A stretch of 64,000 nt of DNA from Aptenodytes patagonicus (Eukaryota > Chordata > Aves > Sphenisciformes > Spheniscidae). This document shows positions 1-10,976 of the stretch, piece after piece. Both the position numbers and the translations under genes were made by a program. The notes beneath the pieces are model-generated. The model was not told the origin of the DNA, ran no database searches, and saw only the letters and a program-made list of their open reading frames with translations. The stretch lies in assembly GCF_965638725.1 (NCBI RefSeq), contig NW_027472026.1, positions 434,001-498,000 on the forward strand, written 5' to 3'. Every line of letters begins with the position of its first letter. Position 1 is the stretch's first letter.

Positions 1-440
1 CTCAGTCCCACAACGCCCAGGCAATGGGAGCAGGGCAGGCCCAGTGACAATGGCAGACAGGGTCAGCTGAGAGTCCAGACCACCAGACAAGCTTGTGGTG
101 ACAAGGCAGGTCTGAGGTCAAACCGGGAATTCAATCCACTGGTCAGGGTCAGGTCCAGTGACAGTGACCAGGGTCAGACACAGCTGATACCTGGGCAGGT
201 TGATAATGACAAGGCAGGTGTGAGATCAAACTGGGTAGTCAGCCATGGGTTGGGGCCCAGATCTGTGGGGGCCATACCCAGGCATGGGCATGACTGTTGC
301 TGGGCTGGACACCAGTATTCCTATGATGTAGCTCAAGCAGGACAGAAGGCCCAGGTTTGAGCCGAAATGGAGATCCTGGGCCCGTGGGCGGAAGGTATGG
401 GTAAAGGCCATAGGAGAGGCTGATGAGGGCCATTAAGGCC
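1..440. repeat. degenerate tandem repeat, period about 108 bp
   Basis: Two consecutive units can be aligned by eye. The string acaaggcagg followed by a conserved gaggtcaaac-like segment occurs at about 101 and again at about 209, and ccagtgaca-type segments precede each copy. The unit is GC-rich with many CAGG/GGTCAG words, and it runs off the left edge, so the full array length is unknown. Short open frames here (226-433) look like by-products of base composition. No known family was recognised. Confidence 0.4.
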
Positions 441-2490
441 TACCCGTACACTCAGGAGCCTGATATTTACACTGGATGTTCATGCTTAGTCCCCTCTCTT
501 CCCATGTTTCTCCTCTGGATTTTTTATGAAAATGTCCTTCCCATCTGAGAATTATTCCATTGTCACTGCTCTCCATTTATAAAATGATGAGATTTGTAAG
601 GTTCAGATTCTAACTTGGATATGGATATGCTTAAATAGTTTTAGGGAACGGAAGAAGATATGAAGGAAGGCAACCAAGCATGATGCAACATGTACAGCAG
701 GATCGCACACCATCTAGAAATACAAACTAGTGAATGCACTTTGTTCGGGGCAAAACACAAGTCCCTTCTGCAGGTCACCTTCAGTCAGTGTTTCAGAAAA
801 CAAAGACCAGTCTTCTCAGCTAGTCCAAAATAAGAAAACAGTAGGGCCTATTCCATCCTACCTTCTAAAACACTGACAATCTCCAAACTTTCCTTCTTTC
901 CAGTTTCTCTTCTAGGAAAACTGTTAATTCCCCACAGATAGAAACATCCTACTAGCCAGCATATTGCTGTAGAAGGCCAGTGGCAACTGTCTTTTCTAAA
1001 GAACGAACACTAACCTCTTGGCTGATCTGAGCAATGGCACAGATAATACCTTCAAACAAGAACAAAGACAATTCAATTACAAAGAAAAAAAGAAGTGAAA
1101 TGACTGGATAAGTTAATGACAACAGTGCTGTGAATAAAACTAATGCCTTTCTGGTTTCTACTTCCCTTCTAACTTGCTAACAACAGTTTTCGGTCAGGAC
1201 AGGCAGTGGACAAAATAAAAAGAGAACTGCTAGGTCCCTGAAGCCTGAGAGGCATACTAAGGGAGTGAGGACACGATAAAAGACAAGCTCCTATCAGGCC
1301 AGATTTTCATAATGCAATCCAGCCTCAATAAATCACTGACGAGCATGGTTCTGAACAACTGGCTTCCTGGCCACAGATTTCACCTTGATCAGTTAGAGGC
1401 AGTAGTCCTTCCAAGCACAGGCTGTCATTTTTCTTCCAGTCCATTGTGATTTCCAAAGGAGAAGGATGAATACTAATACCCTGGAGGCAGGTGTCGATGT
1501 CTTTCTCATGTATTTTGGCCAGGTTCATCTATGTGTTATGCCAACAAAAATCTAGAATTGGGCCGAGGACAAGACAGCCTTGGACACGCATTCCCATGTT
1601 ATACTGTGTTTCTCTCCTTTCCTGCCAGTTGTGCCAATGCACTAGTTTGCAGAGCCATTACGTGAACTGGATCAGAAAACAATTCAAATTTTAAAAAGTT
1701 TAAAACCAAAATTTTATTTAACAAGTTTTAAGGTGAAGTGGCAGATGTATAAGCACAGGTGTTAGAAACAAAAAAATTCCAATGAAATACAAGATGCAAT
1801 CCGGTACACAACAATACAGCGCATCCTTATTATTGTGGACCACACAAGCAAAACCAGTAACATTTTTCATGGAATAATCATACTTTAAGCAGCTTCCTCA
1901 AATTCTGGATGAATTCTTTCTGTCTCTCAACCAATTATTCTCGTCTGGGTTTCCTGCATTGATTTACAGCTTATACATAATGTTGGTATCTCAGCTATTC
2001 AAATTCTTATTTGTTTTCAGTATTCTCCCCATCTCTGGTAAGCCTATGTATGTGCTGCAGCGATAACCAGAAATGGAAGTCTTGTGGCTTCATGGACTCT
2101 TTAATTGTATGGCTCATTTGCGTAAGATAGTGGAGTGTTTTTATATACATTAATTTTACAACAGAAGTAACTTAATGTAACTTCACCAAAATGACTTGAT
2201 GCCACAGCATCAGTTTTGTTCATGCATCTGCCACTGCTGCTGTTATTTAACTCATGGAAGTGTATGTATGTGCAATTTACTATGCATACTTATTTCTTTG
2301 CAGATCAGAAGCCTGAATGTCTCTAAGCAAAGAGAAAAAAAGAGTCACTTTGCCAAATGAGCACAAACTTTTAAGATCCAAGTGTCAATTTTGTGGGACT
2401 TCACAAATTTGTGCAATACCCTCCTAAATGCTGCTGGGATCCCTAATAGTAGTTCTGTTCAGGCTATTGCCAAAAATGGAGTTCACAGAA
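441..2490. other. non-coding stretch, nothing recognised
   Basis: AT-rich sequence with short unrelated open frames and no recognisable exon, RNA gene or repeat. Confidence 0.5.
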
Positions 2491-2494
2491 ATAC

Positions 2495-2810
2495 TCTAGC
2501 ATTCACCTGATCAACAACTTTGTGTGCTGTGTTGCTTCCTTAAAAGAGCAATGCAGCAAAGCTCTCCCAGCTGTTGCACAGCGTTTTTTACCCCTTCTTA
2601 AATTTGTTACCACAGAGGTGCTACCTACGTTGCTGATGGGCTCAGCTTTGGCCAGCGGTGGGTCTGTCTTGGAGCTGTCTGGAACTGGCTCTATCTGACA
2701 TGGGGCCAGCGTCTGGTGTCTTCCCACAAAAGCCAACCCTGCAGCCCCCCAGCTGCCAAAATCTTGCCACGTAAACACAACATACCATTACTGATCACAC
2801 ACACGTCTGT
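2495..2810 (-). mobile_element. probable avian ERV LTR fragment
   Basis: Read on the minus strand, this segment resembles a dispersed avian LTR-type repeat: a GC-rich upstream part with alternating proline/acidic open frame, then an atttaagaaggggtaaaa box that could act as a TATA-like core. An open frame of 91 codons (2503-2778) crosses it but has no host homology that I recognise. Both ends are indistinct and no target-site duplication was found. The assignment rests on recall of dispersed bird repeats, so family and limits are uncertain. Confidence 0.42.
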
Positions 2811-5800
2811 GCTATATGTTGGGTTCAGCCCAGTGTATCACCAAGTTGCAATACAGATTGAGACAAAATTCTCTAGATAGGATAGAGTAGCAAGCTCTCT
2901 TGGACTGGTGTGAGCAGAATGCAGTGGCCTGCCCACCTTTTCAAGGTGTTCACTGTTAGTGTCATTTGCTGCTTACTCCTGCAGTGCTGAAGTCTAACAG
3001 CTGTAGCAACTCCTACAATCTGAAATTAGGTTCGCTCATTTCACACTCTTTGTTTTATCCCCATCGCATCATGTCATTAACCCAGATTATAAGCAATCTG
3101 GGGCAGCAAGTGTCTCTCTACTACTGGCTCTTTGTTTGAAGGCAGTTAGCATAAAAGAGCCCTAGTGAAGACATTAGTTACAAATAGTAATTATCTAGAT
3201 GTGTTACTAAACTAATCCAGTGTAACAATGTATACATACATTATAATTAGTAAAAATAGTAAACAAAATTTACAAATGAATGCAATGGCTGAGGATTCTT
3301 TAAAAATAACCAGTATTATCTTGGAAATAATACAGAAAAATAAACACAACCAACCTTCAGAATAAAAAAGCAGCGAAACTTTATTACTAATTACCGATTG
3401 GAAAGATGCAGGTAATACTGTCATGTTACAGTGTGATGATGAAGGCCTTTTTAGACTATTAGGAATACCCTTCTTGAAATTAGCCATTCTAGGTAATTTT
3501 CACTCAAGAGTGCAACGGAAACTGGCTCAGGAGATGTCAAACCTGCTCAAATATAGTTTATAGACCTTGGAATAGCACTATAATTTTGGTGATGTATTTG
3601 TGTATACAGCAATAGTGAACCTGAAAGTAAAAGTAAGTGTCCAGTTTGATAATCAGATTTTTAAGTTAGTTTTGAAAAGCTGGAACAAAAAAAGTCCACA
3701 AATACCGTTTAAAGGATAGGAGGAAACAGAAAACAAGAGATTTTAAAATGTTCACTTTATTTAATAAAGAGAAGATTGAAAGGTGATGTGTTTATTTTAG
3801 TTACATTACTGAGAAATACTTTAGTCAAATATAGGTTGTAAGACTCAATGCAAAATTAACTAGATTAAATTCTATGTATGGTATGACATAGAAGGCTGAA
3901 ACAGAAGAGTGATGGAATTTGTTTTGGCCATAAACTCTGTGACGGCAAATGCCATTACACTAGGATTTTCCTTAAGTAGCAAATATCCAAGAAGAATAAT
4001 TCAAATAGGACCTTGCTTGCTGATAGAATCTAGAGCCAAAGTTCACATGGATTTTAAGTTCCTTTACAGATCATTTTAGACTCCATTACAAATCATTATT
4101 ATTTAAGGAATAAAAGGTTTGTAAAGCCACACACTGAAACCTTGTAGAAAATTTTTGTCAGTCTAGATTTGACTTTCTGGGGAATTTCAGCAATTCATAT
4201 TTCAGTATCATACAGGGAAAAGCCCCAAACTCATATTGAAACTTGCTTTCCTTACGGTCATGTTTGGTTCAACTCATTCTGAATCTCATCTTCAGACTAG
4301 GAGTGCTATTTATCCAATCTAAATTTAGGTGTCTATATCTAATAAAGATGGTTTGGCTCCCTCTGCACCCAGTGGGGTTTAGCCACAGTTCATCTTTCTG
4401 GTTTTGAAGGTCTGAATTGCATCCGGGGACATATTGACAAGCCCTCCAAAGACTATGAAATGAGCATGGGATGACTTGCCCTGATGTAGACGCCTATGTA
4501 GCAGTCACCAATGATAAATTGTGCCTTAAACATCCATATCATAACCAAGACATTGCCAGCAATCTCATCACTTTTTTGGGCCTCAGAAAAGATCCTTTGC
4601 AGTTTCCTGACAACAGAAAAGATACATTATCTCAAAGATTTAAATAATCAAATAAAATTCTACATTCTATTAGAGAGCAAAAATGCTCTGTCCACAGGAA
4701 AAGAAGCCAAGGAACTGATGAATCATTACCTCGATAGATCTGCCTCAGCCATGAATGTGTTAGCCTTCAGGTAACTTCTTCCTTCCCTACTGTCTATGTA
4801 TCTCCATTTTCTAACATCCTGCAGCAGATCAACACAAAGGAGAATTTGAAGACACTAGCTGAATAAAACAAAATAAATCTATGCAGAAGCTGTATTGCAG
4901 GCCTGAAGCCTTCCAGTCTGCTTTCAAGTACTCTAAAGCCAGATTTGGACTCGAGTATCCCAAACTCAAGTGTGGAGTTACCTGTTTAGTCATCCAGGAG
5001 ACCTAAGAACCACAAAAAATAGTCAACAGTCAAGCTTTAAGCACAAACCTCTGCATTGTAAGAATGACAAAAAAATATAATAATCATAACTGGAGCATGA
5101 CTTTGAAAGATATTTTCTGCGTAGTAAAGACAGAAATGAAGGTAAATATCATAGGGCAGCAATTATATGTGCAAGCACATAATGTAAAGAAACCAAATAA
5201 TGGATAAAGCGATCTCTTTAGGTGCATGTAAATTTGAGAAAGAAGTCTACCAGGAGTTTGTAAATAGCATCAAGAGGTTTATATCCATATGTACATTACC
5301 AGGAGGTATTAAAAGAGGAATAATGCTACTGAGAATTATGAAAATCCTTACCTTCCCAGACACAGATTGGAAAACAGATAGTAGTAACAATGGCTGGGTC
5401 TAAGCAGTCACACAGGTGATAACTAACAACTTCCTCACAGAATAATCCCAGAACCAGTAGAAAGAGATATACTTTAAAATTTTGTTTTGCTAAGTAAGGG
5501 AGATTTTATCATAACTCTGACCATAAAAAAACCCACTCCATTTGAATGTTGATTCAGTTTAAATTAAATGGAAGGACAAATAAAAACAGGCCTGTATCTA
5601 AGCTGCTCACTTATAAAAGGGAGAAATTCTGACAAATTAAGAGATTAGTGTAACTAGTCAGACTTACGAGTTGAATGTGAAAGGACCTTGAAATTTCTTT
5701 AAGACATAGGTGCTAAAACTGCTTTTTTAGCATTGGCAGCAGAGAACTGGGTAACTCAGGAAGTGTATCCTAGGCTGTGCTCCCGTCTGTGAGTCTGACA

Positions 5801-6289
5801 TACATCCTTCTTCACTTGTTAAAGATGCTGCATCAGAACTGTAGTGCCAGTTATGACTGAACTGCTGATAACTTCAGTCAGGGAAGGAATCACATGCATC
5901 TCTGTAACAGACCTTTCACTTACAATGTCAGTTTTCTTCGTACTGAGGTAAAATGGTCAGATGACACAGACTCAAAGACAAGCAGCATGCAAGTGACACA
6001 CACAGCCCTACTTGTCTTTTGCCACAACCTGCCTACATTATCAAGATAGCACAGAAGGTTCAGATCAACTCATGGGTGAAAACCAGTTAGTCAAAGCAGA
6101 ACCTGAGCAAGAAAGTGGTTATAATGTTAGGTAAATTAAAGTATTTTGGAAAGCTTTCTATAACATGTACGCTTCTTTGGCTGAAGGTACACACAATTGG
6201 AGCAGTCAGCATGTAGTTTAGATGTATTATCAGACTCTTGGACATAAGCAGCTTTGAAGAAAACTCCCATAAATATTAGGAAAAAAAAA
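2811..6289. other. non-coding stretch, nothing recognised
   Basis: AT-rich sequence. All open frames are short and lack family signatures. No repeat boundary, RNA gene or splice-bounded coding exon could be identified. Confidence 0.5.
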
Positions 6290-6480
6290 AAAAATCACTG
6301 TGAGGGTGTCAAGCACAGGAACAGGAGCCCACAGGGGTTGTGGGATCTCTGTCCTTGGATATACTCAAAAAACAAACAAGCAAGGCACTGAATCACTTGA
6401 TCTAATGAGTTCTGCATGGAGTAGGGGTGTTGGATCCGATGACTCCCAAGAGATCCTTCCAGTCAAAATTATTCTGACTT
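6290..6480 (+). mobile_element. old CR1 LINE 3'-end fragment
   Basis: After a poly-A run, the words actgtgagggtg, aagcacaggaacagg, gagccc and gttggatccgatgactccc follow the order of the CR1 3' region (end of the reverse-transcriptase frame, then the 3' UTR). The copy is heavily mutated and lacks the terminal octamer repeats, so it is an old insertion in plus orientation. Confidence 0.6.
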
Positions 6481-7639
6481 TATTCTATTATTTCTTTCTT
6501 AAGCTGTACTCTCAGATAACAGCAACAATGAATAACACTTTCTCCTAGAGGATTCAATCCTATCCCACTGGATGATGACTTGAATTAACCAATCAGACCT
6601 TAACTTTACAGAATACTGCACAATACTTCCTCAGCAGTGTGTTAACCACAAGAACATCAAACTGACCAAGTACTCTTTGCACTGGCATCTTTTTGGATGA
6701 ACACCCAAATTTTAAGTTAGTTCTTATTCTAATACAAAGATTACCTGATGTTCTAAATTGTGATAGAGACTGTCATAATCATCCCAATGGCACAACAGAA
6801 CTTTGTCTATCAGAGTGCAAATTTGCTTACGCTTACTTGTATTTCAAAACACACTTCTTTGATCTTGCCTTTTCTAACACAGATGGCAACCTGCACATTA
6901 AAAAACAAGAACAGAACATAAAAGCCCTATCAAAGAAAAATATTCCAGGACATACACAATTATACCCAAGAGGAGAGGAAGAGAAAAGAACAAGGCAGAC
7001 ACATTAGTCACACAATAATGTGCTACTGGAAAGCAGGTACTTGAGGCTGAAATCATTGAAAAATTAAGAAATTACAGAATTAAGATTATCTTATGTGTAT
7101 AGATGGCCATCCAACCTGCACTCCTTATATCCCTGACTGCTAGAGACCCTGAAAGGTGTGATTCTTGAAACCTTCAACTAATTACTCACAGAGAGTGGAG
7201 CATTTTAAATGTAATGTTCCTGCTCCAGTTCCTTTCCTCCAAAATGGGGATAATCACACCATCACAGCCCAATTGAGTACAGAGAAGTTAATTGATGTTT
7301 GTGAGGCATTCCAGTAGGATACTGATGAACAGCATGACGACACCTATGTGGAAATTAATAACTCCATTCACTGTGGTGTTTAAGTGGTATGTGGTGAATA
7401 ATGCCCAGGGCAACACAGTGAAGGATGATTAAAAGCAATATTGACTGGTTACCTCCTCAGTTGGTACTCTCCATCCTTCATACTGAGTGAAGTTCCTATA
7501 GAAAAAATAGCCCACAAATATGTAATTGAAGTCTGTATCACCATTCTTATTTCCAAATTCTGAGGATACCCCCCCTCTCATCTTGGCACCTTAATATTAA
7601 ATTATTTTTCATAATGCATACACTAAATTGTCATACAAG
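6481..7639. other. non-coding stretch, nothing recognised
   Basis: AT-rich sequence without a supportable coding exon or repeat, ending at the sharp rise in GC content that begins the CpG island. Confidence 0.5.
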
Positions 7640-7902
7640 TACACGGCCTTACGGAAGGAAGCACGACCCGGCAGAGCACAGTACCGGATGTGCACGCACT
7701 AACTGCACTGTGCGTGCGTATCCACCACACGTTAACGCTACCGTGCGTGTGTCTGGCCTTGCTGTGGCCCTCAGCCACCAAATGCCCGGACTCCTTTCCC
7801 GCCCTCCCGTCGTAGGCCTCCGTCGGATGAGCTCTGCCAGCGCAGAGGGAGACAGGCCGCCTGCGGCCCGCCGAGCGGCACCGGTCCCCTCCCCGCCTCC
7901 AT

Positions 7903-7913
7903 AACATGGCGCC
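7903..7913 (+). promoter_or_regulatory. YY1-type binding motif
   Basis: The string aacatggcgcc matches the YY1 core pattern (AA.ATGGCG.C). YY1 sites of this form are commonly found just downstream of transcription starts and on the sense strand, so this would put a start slightly upstream on the plus strand. A single motif match is weak evidence. Confidence 0.35.
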
Positions 7914-8276
7914 CGTGTCGTCCCGGCCCTGGCCCCCGCCCGCCGCGCTGCCCGGGCCCGCCAGAACCGGGCTGCCAGGCCTGAGTCACCGCCGCCTCCT
8001 GCGGAGCAGCCTCCCGCCGCACCCTCGCAGCCGCCCGGGCACCGCCCGGCACACAGCAGCCGCGGCGGTTGCCAGGTTGAATAAGATAGAACATGAAAGG
8101 CGAAATAACAGGAGCTGCCACGCCCGGGGCTGCGGGGAATCTCGCTTAACCCTTCTCCGCCTGCGCCCGCAGTGGCCCCAGCTCCAGGAGAGGCTGCACA
8201 GCCAGCCAGGCTGCCCCTCCATCAGCGAGGCCGGGGTGCGAGTGACAGTTTATGGAGGGAAGCAGGGAGGCAGGGG

Positions 8277-8420
8277 GCCACCGGTACAGCCTCAGATTTA
8301 CCCCTTTGCACGGCACCCCCAGGGAGACGGGGGGGGGGGGGGGGGGAGGGGCCCAGGTACGGCCTCAGATACCCTTTGCATGGCACCCCCAAGGAGATGG
8401 GGGGGGGGGGGCACAGGTAC
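8277..8420 (+). repeat. duplicated module ending in long G runs
   Basis: A roughly 70-bp module (ggtac.gcctcagat, then ccctttgca, ggcacccccaaggagat-like) occurs twice, each copy ending in an uninterrupted G run: 18 G at 8329-8346 and 13 G at 8399-8411. A third partial start (cacaggtaccc) follows. The module lies inside the CpG island. The runs could form G-quadruplexes, and their exact lengths may carry sequencing error. Confidence 0.7.
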
Positions 8421-9060
8421 CCTTCACAGGCTCGCCAGCACATTGCTGTGTAAGAGGAAGGCACAGGGCCCTGCACCCTGATCACTCCTGCTGCAATGGT
8501 GCCATTGCCCAGGAGCTACTGCTGCAGCACACCGCTGTCTCCCCAAAACAGACCCCGGAGTATAAGAAGTTCCTGATGAGCCCAAACCCTTCTTCCCTGG
8601 GCAGCTGCTGGACTGAGGTGTGCCGGGCCGAGTGTGGGACCGGTGGCCAGGGTCCATGCCCGACTGCCAGCACTTAGCCTGCTCTGAAGCCAGGCCCGAG
8701 CTGGTCTGACAGGCTCGGGGCAGACGGGAAGGGAGAGGCCGCCTGCGGCTCAGGAATGTGCAGCCCTTATCTCTGGCTCCCCTGCAATCCTGGGGAGGGA
8801 ATAACTCTCCGGAGTTTGCCTTTCTCTCGCTCTTACTCACCCTCTGTCCTGGGTGGAGCTTGATTCTCGCTGGCTCGGAGGTGCCCGTGAATACACGACC
8901 AGGGGACCAGAGAGCCCGAGAGCACGACCCACCACCTGCCCTGGCTCACCTGGGAAGGTAGGATAAGTGCAGGCACCTCCTGGGGTACCTGAAAACCGCG
9001 TGAGGTGGCGGGCCAGGCCTGGGGAGGTCCTGTCCTGCTGCTCTGCGCAGGACCGGGCGC

Positions 9061-10856
9061 TTGGGATCTGGGGCAGGGACTTCTGCAGGCAGTCTGTGGG
9101 CAGGAGATGGCTGCTTCAACGCAAAAAGGCTCCAGTAGCAGGAGCTCCCAGCCACGCCATGACTGCCCCTGTGGGAGAAAGGAGAGTCCCAGGGGGAGAT
9201 GGGAGAGGCAAGGGGGGAGGGAGAATGTCCCAGCACAGACAGCAGGCATTGTGGCTAGTGTGGGAAGAGACCTGTCAGTCCTCTGGTAGCCTGATCAAAA
9301 CAGCTTAGTGAACACTTCACTGAACTTGTGTCCCATCTCCTTTGAGAAAGCCCTAAGAAGTGGATATTTCCAAACTTATCCCTGTCTTCAGGAAGAGATC
9401 TTGCAGCCTGACTCAACTTCCCACAACAGAGCCTGAGCTGGCCTTCTCCTTGAATAGGAAACACTGCAGGGATGTGTGGTCAAGAGATTGGGACAAAGAG
9501 GACTTCACTGGTGGTAGTGCTGGAAAGGCCAAGGTCTGCAGTAGGCTAAGAGCCAAGAAACAGCCCCTGAGGCCCACTGTGCCTTTTCTTGCTTTGACCT
9601 CACTCCACACGCATGGGTGTGTAGCTGTCTGCCGACATGGCCTGCAAGCAGTGACACAGACATTCATGCACGTACATGCAAAAGCACAGACAGATGCATG
9701 TGGACACATGCGTGCACAGGCACACATGCATATACTCACTAATTTTTTCCACAGATGTGAGCCTGTCTGATAGACCTCAGGTTTTGTGTGTGAGCAGAGA
9801 GGAAGGGGAAGGTCTTGTGTTCCCATCACTCTAAATTGACTAAGGTCAATAGAGGTCAATTATGGCTTTTGTCTGGCCTGAGGACCAAGGTTCTCTATCT
9901 TTTAAAACAGTGAGAGGGGGAGGAGGCACTTGTAAAGGGACAGAAGTGTCTAAAGCATCCTTCTGCTGCTGAAAACATCTAATTCATGAAAGTTGCAAAA
10001 AGCTCAGCTGTGATAGAGGGCAAGCATACATGAGTAACAACTCTAGACAACAAACTAGCCCCAAAACAGAGCAGTGACAATTACAGCAGTGCAGAACACT
10101 GGTGGCCCGGGATCCCTTTGCACAGCCTACAGCAGCATGTGTTTTCACTGGATGAAGAGGCAAGCAGACAGAAAAAGCACAGCATGCCTTCACCCTATTA
10201 ACAAGGCCACAGAAGGGCTGCAGTTTGGGGAGACAGGTTTTTTTCATTTTGGCCTAACTCCCATTTATCTGAGGGGCTTTAGAGTTGTATTTGAGGGACT
10301 AAGAGACAGTTGTATTTGCTGTTACCTGGCAGTGGAAATAGTAATATTCTGAGGGAAAAAAGTTACGCTCTTTGTGTGGTTGTAGGGAAAATTGCATGTC
10401 AAAGGATAAAGTGAAAATGTCACATACCACAGTCTGGTATGATTGTGCCAGAGCACTGTCATGGCTGAGGACAGAGACACCTGTGTTCTATACATCATTT
10501 TTCAGGCAATCACAACTTTCCAAGCAACTGAAATTCACCTCCAAACCTTGCAGGATTGGACTTCCTTGTATTTTATGGTTAAATGGAACACTTTTGGACT
10601 GCTTATCAGGCCCCATTTGGCTGGATTTTTGTAGCCCTGATGAGGAAGAGGAGTTTCATGAGTGCATTTCTAAAATCAGGGTGTGGGGGAAAGTAAAAGT
10701 CAAGGGCAGCATGCAGTTCTCCAAATTATACGTTACACTGTTGGATCTTTTCTTGAAGTTCTCTGTTTTAGAATTCCTTATACCTGCTACCTAGTATATA
10801 AAAATCCAAGGAAAGGGTTTGATTGAAAGACAGTAGGCTTGGCATGAGCATTGCTA
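9061..10856. other. no gene seen; CA/TG-rich patch
   Basis: The sequence falls back to average GC content after the island. At about 9658-9735 there is a patch dominated by alternating purine/pyrimidine words (acatgcatgcac-like), an imperfect Z-DNA-prone microsatellite. No coding exon is supported. The interval would lie in FAM83H intron 1 if the island is the promoter. Confidence 0.45.
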
Positions 10857-10976
10857 TCGTAGACATGGTGCTTAGGGACATGGTTTAGTGGAGGACTTGG
10901 CAGTGTTAGGTTAACAGTTGGACTTAATGATCTTAACAGTCTTTTCCAACCTAGATGATTCTACGATTCTGTCTCT
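10857..10976 (+). mobile_element. CR1 LINE 3' end, short copy
   Basis: It contains the CR1 3' UTR order: cttagggacatggtttagtgg, then ggttaacagttggact, aatgatctta, cttttccaacctag and the tail atgattctacgattctgt. It is a strongly 5'-truncated plus-strand copy that retains only the last ~110 bp. Confidence 0.85.

Larger units (their letters stand above)
7640..9060 (+). promoter_or_regulatory. FAM83H: CpG island, candidate FAM83H promoter and first exon
   Basis: This is the only CpG-dense, strongly GC-rich interval in the window; CpG pairs are especially frequent at about 7840-8060. The next supported gene on the plus strand is FAM83H, whose family members have a non-coding first exon, so this island is the natural candidate for its promoter. 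That would give a first intron of about 22 kb. A YY1-type motif at 7903-7913 lies in the plus orientation, which agrees with plus-strand transcription. No first-exon donor could be chosen among several GT candidates. A divergent minus-strand transcript is also possible. Open frames here (for example 7906-8481) reflect GC richness and are not called as genes. Confidence 0.6.

Noticed and set aside
7906-8481. 191-codon open frame in the CpG island, with overlapping frames on both strands
   Set aside because: Open frames occur on both strands because stop codons are rare in GC-rich DNA. The peptide is low-complexity, shows no family motif and crosses a G run.
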